Part shown: in pieces, positions 7,081 to 11,807 of the stretch
How the letters are laid out: the number at the start of each line of letters is the position of its first letter
Position numbering within the stretch: the stretch's first letter is position 1
Source of the DNA: Alphaproteobacteria bacterium
GTDB taxonomy: Bacteria; Pseudomonadota; Alphaproteobacteria; Rhizobiales; Aestuariivirgaceae
DNA: 11,807 bases
Reading direction: 5' to 3'
NCBI GenBank assembly: GCA_020441605.1
Contig: JAGRLX010000218.1
Location: 1-11,807, forward strand
Made by a program: the position numbers and the translations under genes
The notes under the pieces: model-generated
Told to the model about the DNA's origin: nothing
Seen by the model: the letters and a program-made list of their open reading frames with translations, nothing else
Databases searched by the model: none

Positions 7081-7380
7081 ACAATGCCTAGTTTGCGCGC
7101 CCGGCGATGATATAGATAGCAGTTCTCTTCTGCCGCTGGAGGTCCGCTCGACGACTTGCATTCAAGAGCAGCTGTTTCAACGGGACCATTCTCTTGACGC
7201 TACCGCATAACCAGAAGCACAAGACAGAAGGCACTAGCAAGCCTGAAGCACCTTTTTCTCAGCCAGATTGGTCTATCCCACGACAGATTTGAAACTGCCT
7301 GATCTAGCTTCATAACATGAAATTTCGGGATACGGCTGGACAAAGCACCCAAGTTACGAATCAATAGCCGCTGATTCGGA

Positions 7381-9747
7381 ATGTCGTGTGGGGCACTCGT
7401 TCCGATGCCGACCTCCTTGGATACTGGAGGTGGAAAATGGGGAAGAGTCGTGGGCAAGACGCAAATCGGTGAGTTGTTTTTCAAAGAACGACTGCTCCGC
7501 TTGCCAACACCATGGTCGAAGCGATTCAAGGTGGCTATATCCGAAAGACATCTCAGGCTTCTGATCACCGGCCTCATTGCCCTGTTCTTGCTTGTGCTCG
7601 GCAGCGCCCTACTACTGCAACTCCTCCAAAATCGCGCCAGTCACGTTTCCGAACAAAATCGCTTGTCGGTGCTCCACGGAAAGATCGTTTCACAGTCGAT
7701 TGCAATCCGATATGCGAGAAAGGCTGAGACGAGCGACCAACCAAGCGAACTCAATTCATCGGTACTTAGCGAAGTCCTTCCGCCGGACAGTCTAGCCGAA
7801 GCGAGAGTCTTTGCTGTCGCCAATTCCCAAGGCAGGATCATAGCATCCATGCCAGCATCCGCGGGATTGGACGGAAAGCAGATCAACAGCGTCCTTTCAC
7901 CTCACTTTGAGACAGAACCAATTTCCGGTCCCGACATGACACCTTTTTCGCTGGCTTCGGGAGAGGAGGCCTTCGTTATGTTCCTTGGACTTGGCAATTT
8001 CCCCGGAAGCCTCATCGTGTTCCAGAAGAAGTCGGACGTGCTGAAGTCTTGGCGCGATAGCGTGACCCGCTTAACGACCCTTTTTGTCGTAACATTCCTC
8101 GTCTTGATGATGCTCGGTGGTGCATTTCACTGGCAATCGGCACGGGCGGCCGAAGCCGACCAGATCTTGGATATAGCCACAACCCGGCTCGATAAGGCCC
8201 TTGATCGTGGCCAGTGCGGCATGTGGGATTGGGACATTGGCAAGGGCGTGCTGTTTTGGTCGCGCTCGATGTTCGGCATTCTTGGCATGCCGGTGAAGGG
8301 GGACTTTCTGAACTTTGGAGAGGTGATAGATCGAATACACCCGGCGGATACTGAACTCGAAGCGGTCGTCGAGCGTCTGCTGCGGGGCGAAATTCCAGCA
8401 TTCGATCAGGAGTTTCGCATGAGACATGATCAAGGTCACTGGGTGTGGTTGCGGGCGAGAGCAGCTCTCGCTCCAGGTGATGTCGATGGCGAGCCGCACT
8501 TGATTGGCATTGTATTTGATATCACTCAGCAAAAGCTCACGGATCATCTAAACAAGGAGGCAGAACTCCGGTTGAAGGATGCGGTCGAGAACATATCTGA
8601 AGCCTTCGTGCTTTGGGATGCGGACAACCGCCTCGTCTTGTGTAACTCCAAGTACCAGCAGTTTCATTCCCTCCCGGCTTCAGCATGTGTGCCGGGAACT
8701 GCTTATGAAGATGTCGTTCGGACAGCGAAGGAGCCAGCTATCCGCAAGCGAATCGGCCTCACCAAGAGCGAAGCGGCCGAAGGCCGCTCGTTCGAAGTTC
8801 AGCTTGCCGACCGGCGTTGGCTGCAAATCAACGAAAGGCGAACCAAAGACGGAGGATTTGTATCGGTCGGCACAGACATCACTGCTCTCAAAAAGCAAGA
8901 GGAACGCTTGCTTCTTTCCGAACGAGAGCTGATGATGACGGTTCGCGATCTTCAGAAGGAACGCCTTCTGGCTGATCAGCAGGCCCAGAGACTTGCCGAT
9001 CTCGCGGATAAATATGCGCGCGAGAAGACACGCGCTGAAGCAGCCAATCGATCTAAGTCAGAATTCTTAGCGAACATGAGCCACGAACTCCGAACTCCGC
9101 TTAATGCCATAATCGGATTCAGCGAGATCATGGAGGCCCAAATCTTCGGTCCCATCGGATCAGACAAGTATCGAGAGTATTCCAGCGATATACATCGCAG
9201 CGGCCAATTTCTCCTCGATGTGATCAATGACATTCTTGATATGTCCAAGATCGAGGCTGGAAGGATGCAGCTCGAGATCGAGTTGGTCGATATCAGCGCA
9301 ATGTATGATGAAGTGATGCGTCTTGTTGGTCCACGTGCCTTTGATGGAAATATCTTGCTCAGAAGCGACATCGACCCTTCATTGCGCGTTCACGCCGATA
9401 GGCGTGCGCTCAAACAGGTTGTGATAAATATTCTATCCAACGCCATCAAATTCACGCCAGAGGGCGGCGAGGTGACTGTATCGGCAACGGAAAGTGACAA
9501 CTCGATCCAAATTCACATCAAGGATTCCGGCATCGGCATTCCGGCCGGTGATATTGACAAGTTAGGCCGTCCCTTTGAGCAAGTCGAAAATCAGTTCACG
9601 AAGAGCAAAGGCGGATCTGGGCTTGGACTGGCCATCTCGAAGTCTTTGCTCGATCTGCATGGTGGTGGCCTGTCAATCAAAAGCGTCGTCGGGGTCGGCA
9701 CGGAAGTTACAATAACTCTTCCGACCCAGACGACCCGAAACGCCTAA
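7381..9747 (+). CDS. Membrane-bound PAS-containing sensor histidine kinase (PleC/PdhS-like core)
   Basis: The 788-codon protein has a transmembrane helix (about 59-82), a periplasmic sensing loop (about 83-228), a second helix (about 231-250), two PAS domains (about 270-385, with MWDWDIGKGVLFWS; and about 398-505, with ENISEAFVLWDADNRLVLCN), and a coiled coil (about 505-560). The catalytic core is complete: H-box FLANMSHELRTPLNAIIGFS with His568, N-box INILSNAIKF (682-691), G1 DSGIGI (715-720) and G2 GGSGLGLAI (744-752). The H-box and following helix resemble the PleC/DivJ/PdhS kinases that phosphorylate DivK-like regulators in alphaproteobacteria, so that is a possible partner. There is no receiver domain and no adjacent response regulator. 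The start is uncertain: ATG at 7381 or 7405, or a later codon before the first helix. The 3' end overlaps the convergent sensor gene by 4 nt. Confidence 0.93.
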   Translation: MSCGALVPMPTSLDTGGGKWGRVVGKTQIGELFFKERLLRLPTPWSKRFKVAISERHLRLLITGLIALFLLVLGSALLLQLLQNRASHVSEQNRLSVLHGKIVSQSIAIRYARKAETSDQPSELNSSVLSEVLPPDSLAEARVFAVANSQGRIIASMPASAGLDGKQINSVLSPHFETEPISGPDMTPFSLASGEEAFVMFLGLGNFPGSLIVFQKKSDVLKSWRDSVTRLTTLFVVTFLVLMMLGGAFHWQSARAAEADQILDIATTRLDKALDRGQCGMWDWDIGKGVLFWSRSMFGILGMPVKGDFLNFGEVIDRIHPADTELEAVVERLLRGEIPAFDQEFRMRHDQGHWVWLRARAALAPGDVDGEPHLIGIVFDITQQKLTDHLNKEAELRLKDAVENISEAFVLWDADNRLVLCNSKYQQFHSLPASACVPGTAYEDVVRTAKEPAIRKRIGLTKSEAAEGRSFEVQLADRRWLQINERRTKDGGFVSVGTDITALKKQEERLLLSERELMMTVRDLQKERLLADQQAQRLADLADKYAREKTRAEAANRSKSEFLANMSHELRTPLNAIIGFSEIMEAQIFGPIGSDKYREYSSDIHRSGQFLLDVINDILDMSKIEAGRMQLEIELVDISAMYDEVMRLVGPRAFDGNILLRSDIDPSLRVHADRRALKQVVINILSNAIKFTPEGGEVTVSATESDNSIQIHIKDSGIGIPAGDIDKLGRPFEQVENQFTKSKGGSGLGLAISKSLLDLHGGGLSIKSVVGVGTEVTITLPTQTTRNA
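7411..7431 (+). promoter_or_regulatory. Hairpin masking a strong GGAGGT ribosome site inside the annotated kinase 5' end
   Basis: ACCTCC (7411-7416) pairs perfectly with GGAGGT (7426-7431) across a 9-nt loop. The GGAGGT is the best ribosome site near this gene, yet the ATG 5 nt after it (7437) is out of frame with the kinase and opens only 11 codons, ending TGA at 7470-7472; a kinase-frame TTG follows at 7474. This may be a regulatory leader ORF, or the site may be coincidental within coding DNA. Confidence 0.25.
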
Positions 9748-10250
9748 TCTCTCTTGCGCGATCCTGCGCCGGCCCGTTCCCGAATGCGTTGTGCAAGGAG
9801 CTTTCTCTCTTCAGGCGACAACTTCCCTATGAAATCAACTGCGGCGTCGCCGCCATGGCCCATCAGCTCCGCGCCTTTCTGATTGAATGCCAAGATTGCC
9901 GATCGGGCTCTGATTTCATCATAGGGCTCGGCCGCAAGAGCGTCAGCCAGATCGACCGCCATCTTGCGCCTCGCTTCGCGACCATCCCGGAACATGACGC
10001 GATAGCCCTTGAAGACCTGAGCCAATTCAGACCGGCGCGAAGCCGAAACATCACCAAAGAATTTCCGTGGAATGAGCTGCATCTCGCTAATTCCCGAAAT
10101 GCGCCCATGCGGCTCATGGACAAAGTAGCGGGCAACGGCCGCGCCGATAAACAAAAGGTTCAGGGCGACCGAAAGGAAAAGCAATATCATCCACCACCTG
10201 CGACCAGAAGCCAGCGTTCCTCGTGCGCGCGATCCGCCACTATCGGTCAT
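9744..10250 (-). CDS. Membrane-anchored periplasmic heavy-metal sensor (CnrX/Spy-like)
   Basis: The 168-residue protein has a short basic N-terminus, one transmembrane helix (about 20-40, WWMILLFLSVALNLLFIGAA) and a mainly helical, charged periplasmic domain. This is the build of the CnrX/periplasmic heavy-metal sensor group, which is related to CpxP and Spy. The LSPEERKLLAQRIRER segment (144-159) matches the repeated L-x-P-E-x-R style of that group. Possible metal ligands are His45, His48, Met57, Met86, Met97, Met130 and His132, but I cannot align them securely with the His/Glu/Met ligands of CnrX. Its ATG overlaps the preceding gene's TGA (ATGA, 10247-10250), with GAGGA 9 nt before the start inside that gene. 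The likely role is to bind a metal or sense envelope stress and control the anti-sigma factor. Confidence 0.8.
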   Translation of the reverse strand: MTDSGGSRARGTLASGRRWWMILLFLSVALNLLFIGAAVARYFVHEPHGRISGISEMQLIPRKFFGDVSASRRSELAQVFKGYRVMFRDGREARRKMAVDLADALAAEPYDEIRARSAILAFNQKGAELMGHGGDAAVDFIGKLSPEERKLLAQRIRERAGAGSRKRD

Positions 10251-10678
10251 GACACTGTGTCCTCGAAGTATGCGTCGGCCTCGCCCATACCTCCCAGGTC
10301 ATCAACCAGATCCTGGTTATCTGCGACTGCGCCAGTTATCACATCCGGAAGCATGAAGTCGAAATCACCCATGGCACCAAGGTAGAGACCAAGGGCCAGC
10401 GAAGCCGCAAGCGGCAGCGCCGCCGCGTAACCTAGTCTCGTGCGCCAGCGGGTGTCCCGAGATCTGAATGGAATGACTTCATGAATGTCAGCCGCGCATT
10501 CGACACGTGCAAGTAGCCGCTCAATTCCACCGTCAGGCACATCTGGCACCGTCGCCAATGCGAGTATCCGGCGGAACTCCCCTTCATTTCCTTTTTGATC
10601 ACGATCTTTCATTTCACCAATGCCTAAAACAGTCCTCAGGAGTTGGATGTCGTCAGTCCATCCAGGAGATTGCGCCAT
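10247..10678 (-). CDS. Putative single-span anti-sigma factor
   Basis: The 143-residue protein has an N-terminal cytoplasmic part (about 1-80), one transmembrane helix (about 83-102, YAAALPLAASLALGLYLGAM) and a short acidic periplasmic tail (about 103-143). Position, overlap with the ECF sigma gene and this topology identify it as the anti-sigma factor; I see no zinc-binding HxxxCxxC motif. It fits the CnrY-type layout, where a membrane anti-sigma binds the sigma factor inside and a periplasmic sensor outside. As drawn it overlaps the sigma gene by 43 nt and has no good ribosome site; a second ATG at 10612 (residue 23) would start after the sigma stop codon and is a real alternative. It overlaps the downstream sensor gene by 4 nt (ATGA). 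The function is inferred mainly from context. Confidence 0.75.
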   Translation of the reverse strand: MAQSPGWTDDIQLLRTVLGIGEMKDRDQKGNEGEFRRILALATVPDVPDGGIERLLARVECAADIHEVIPFRSRDTRWRTRLGYAAALPLAASLALGLYLGAMGDFDFMLPDVITGAVADNQDLVDDLGGMGEADAYFEDTVS

Positions 10679-11250
10679 TCGGAAGCCAAGCTTCGCTTCA
10701 ATCCACGGCGCGCACGAGAAAGCAAGGATTCCACGGCTTCAACGCTCAAGTCCATCGCCAGCGCGGTTTCGATATTCGACATACCCTCAAAATAGACCAA
10801 CGACAGAGCAAGTCGCTGCCGGTCCGGGAGAGCTGCAATGCTTTCGTCGACCAGTCTTGATGCCTGCGTCCTGCTCAGGTGGCCGTCGGCAGCGATGGTC
10901 GGATCAGCGACATTTGCGGCCACCTCCATATCTGCGTGGGTGGGCTTCCTGGTCCGGTCGATCACAGCATTGGCGGCAACCCTCATCAGCCAGCCTTTCA
11001 ATGCGCCTGCCTCGCGGATTTGCGCCGGATTCCCCCACAACTTGATAAAGGCATCCTGGGCGATGTCTTCACTGTCTGCATGCCCAGCCGTCATTCGCCA
11101 TGCCAGACGGTAAACCGACCTGTAGTGGCGGTTCACCAACTCGGCAAATGCTGCCCGATCGCGTCTGCTTGACGCAGCCAGCAGGTCGCCGTCCGCCATC
11201 AAGTCGAAGCGCGGCAATAAGTCATTCGCTATACTTGGCCGGCCTTTCAA
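10636..11250 (-). CDS. ECF-family RNA polymerase sigma factor
   Basis: Region 2 spans about residues 33-100, with AAFAELVNRHYRSVYRLAWR then DSEDIAQDAFIKLW (59-72), the core-binding and -10-recognition motif. Region 4 spans about 128-188: ALPDRQRLALSLVYFEGMSN then a helix-turn-helix LSVEAVESLLSRARRGLKR (168-186). There is no C-terminal extension, so it is a standard two-domain ECF sigma. The frame opens with TTG at 11250, with AGGAG some 12 nt upstream; an ATG at 11199 (residue 18) is the alternative and lacks a ribosome site. It follows the EF-hand gene by 45 nt and overlaps the anti-sigma gene. It probably drives its own operon and envelope or metal-stress genes when released. It is not an EcfG general-stress sigma by context, as no NepR or PhyR gene is present. 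Confidence 0.92.
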   Translation of the reverse strand: MKGRPSIANDLLPRFDLMADGDLLAASSRRDRAAFAELVNRHYRSVYRLAWRMTAGHADSEDIAQDAFIKLWGNPAQIREAGALKGWLMRVAANAVIDRTRKPTHADMEVAANVADPTIAADGHLSRTQASRLVDESIAALPDRQRLALSLVYFEGMSNIETALAMDLSVEAVESLLSRARRGLKRSLASEWRNLLDGLTTSNS

Positions 11251-11295
11251 ATCCGGTTTTATCTCCTGACGTCAGCTCCTCACTTCTCCGATAGT

Positions 11296-11721
11296 CTATT
11301 TCCTAAGTTTCGCAACCCTGAAGGCGCGAGCCTCCTCCAGAGATACCCCGCCGTCGCCATTACCGTCGGCAGCAATCAGCATGTGTTCCACATAGGTTTG
11401 AAGTTCCGTCTGGTCGATTGCGCCGTCTCCGCTCGTATCCATCAACCGCAACATCCGGTCGCGGCGCCGAACAACAATCTTCTGCAACGCCGCGTCGATT
11501 TCCGCAGATGAAACAACTCCATTCTTGTCCTCATCCATACGGAAGAAAGATCTGGCCGCTCGTGGTTGCAGTTCCTGGCTGATGATCTTGCCATCGGAAT
11601 CTTGGTCAACCTTTGCAAAGCCTCGCGCGTTGCGCGGCATATACGGTTCAAGAGCCGCGCCTGGTTCAGCCGCAGCCAAAATGGCGACAATTGCTGCTGA
11701 GATGATAAGAATTGGCTTCAT
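11296..11721 (-). CDS. Exported EF-hand calcium-binding protein
   Basis: The 141-residue protein starts with a signal peptide (about 1-23: basic start, hydrophobic core, AAA/GAALE region), so it should act in the periplasm or outside. Four canonical 12-residue EF-hand loops follow: D39-E50 (DQDSDGKIISQE), D63-E74 (DEDKNGVVSSAE), D95-E106 (DTSGDGAIDQTE) and D119-E130 (DGNGDGGVSLEE). All keep the acidic first position, the central glycine, the hydrophobic eighth residue and the closing glutamate, so all four look able to bind calcium. GGAGG 9 nt before the ATG is a strong ribosome site. It is the first gene of the run leading to the ECF sigma factor, 45 nt upstream of it, so co-transcription is likely. 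It may buffer calcium or feed a calcium or metal signal to the downstream sensor; that link is inference. Confidence 0.9.
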   Translation of the reverse strand: MKPILIISAAIVAILAAAEPGAALEPYMPRNARGFAKVDQDSDGKIISQELQPRAARSFFRMDEDKNGVVSSAEIDAALQKIVVRRRDRMLRLMDTSGDGAIDQTELQTYVEHMLIAADGNGDGGVSLEEARAFRVAKLRK

Positions 11722-11807
11722 GGGTGGTTCCTCCGGGTCTCTATACGATTGAGAGACGGACGAGGCTGCGGGATTCCGTCGCGAGATCTAGGCTCAGGAC
11801 CTATTAA
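11722..11807 (-). promoter_or_regulatory. Upstream region of the EF-hand/ECF operon with an inverted repeat
   Basis: An exact 6-bp inverted repeat, GTCTCT at 11737-11742 and AGAGAC at 11752-11757 with a 9-nt spacer, lies 16 nt before the start codon. Further upstream on the minus strand is GGAAT followed by CGTC-type sequence about 14 nt later, which resembles an ECF promoter (GGAAC/T -35, CGTC -10) with slightly short spacing. An autoregulated ECF promoter here would make sense. The window ends at 11807, so other promoters may lie outside it. Confidence 0.3.

Larger units (their letters stand above)
6704..7380. other. Long intergenic region, no supportable gene
   Basis: About 680 nt separate the DadA-like gene from the kinase gene. 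The longest frame (6806-7210, plus, 134 codons) is rich in Cys, Thr and Arg and has no domain I recognise; three shorter minus-strand frames over 6700-7161 are equally unfamiliar. None has a convincing ribosome site. It does contain a GC-rich hairpin (6760-6778), a 6-bp inverted repeat (7018-7023 with 7033-7038), and a 15-nt direct repeat with one mismatch at 30-nt spacing (7036-7050 and 7066-7080). The kinase promoter should lie in the right half, but I see no clear -35/-10 pair. A decayed gene or a small RNA is possible. Confidence 0.45.

Noticed and set aside
6806..7210. A 134-codon plus-strand frame in the intergenic gap
   Set aside because: It is Cys- and Thr-rich with no ribosome site or recognisable domain; I could not support it as a gene.
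7200..7577. A 125-codon minus-strand frame before and over the kinase start
   Set aside because: It overlaps the kinase N-terminal region, has no domain, and its composition looks like chance translation.
8071..8547. A 158-codon minus-strand frame within the kinase
   Set aside because: It lies fully antisense to the first PAS domain of the kinase, which has clear motifs.
10636..11250. EcfG-type general stress sigma factor
   Set aside because: No NepR or PhyR gene is adjacent; the partner is a membrane protein with a periplasmic sensor, which fits an envelope or metal-responsive ECF group.
1..11807. tRNA, rRNA, CRISPR array, insertion sequence or integron
   Set aside because: Reading both strands I saw no cloverleaf-like gene, no regularly spaced multi-copy repeat and no recognisable transposase or integrase motif.

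Overview
The window looks like chromosomal DNA of an alphaproteobacterium, most likely of the order Hyphomicrobiales (Rhizobiales), for instance a Mesorhizobium or Phyllobacterium relative. This rests on moderately high G+C, a PleC/PdhS-type sensor kinase, and an ECF sigma/anti-sigma/periplasmic-sensor operon of a kind I know from that group. It is an inference from gene style; no ribosomal RNA or marker gene is present. No mobile element, tRNA, rRNA or CRISPR array was found.

Left part (283-4233, minus strand): a compact four-gene run transcribed right to left. It encodes an HpaB-family FADH2-dependent monooxygenase, a CzcO/FMO-like flavoprotein, a RidA-family protein and a DUF1028 protein. 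Gaps are 32, 48 and 4 nt, so this is probably one operon. Divergent from it (4542-6703, plus strand) are a LysR-type regulator and a DadA-like FAD amino-acid dehydrogenase, whose start and stop codons overlap (ATGA). The 308-nt divergent gap holds a T-N11-A dyad typical of a LysR operator and a TATAAT on the operon's strand. The likely theme is oxidative breakdown of a small nitrogen-containing compound: DadA would make an imine, the two flavoenzymes would oxygenate, the Rid-family protein would act near enamine/imine chemistry, and the LysR protein would control both arms. The substrate cannot be read from sequence. No flavin reductase for the HpaB-like enzyme is in the window.

Middle (6704-7380): about 680 nt without a gene I can support, containing a GC-rich hairpin and a short imperfect direct repeat. 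It is followed by a 788-codon membrane-bound hybrid-free histidine kinase (7381-9747, plus strand) with a periplasmic loop, two PAS domains, and complete HisKA and HATPase domains. No response regulator is adjacent.

Right part (9744-11721, minus strand): a signalling operon read right to left. It encodes an exported EF-hand protein with four canonical calcium loops, an ECF sigma factor, a single-span membrane protein in the anti-sigma position, and a membrane-anchored CnrX/Spy-like periplasmic sensor. The last three overlap each other, which suggests translational coupling. The layout recalls CnrYXH of Cupriavidus, in which metal sensing in the periplasm frees the sigma factor. The linked EF-hand protein raises the possibility of a calcium or other divalent-metal signal. 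The last gene of this operon overlaps the kinase tail to tail by 4 nt.
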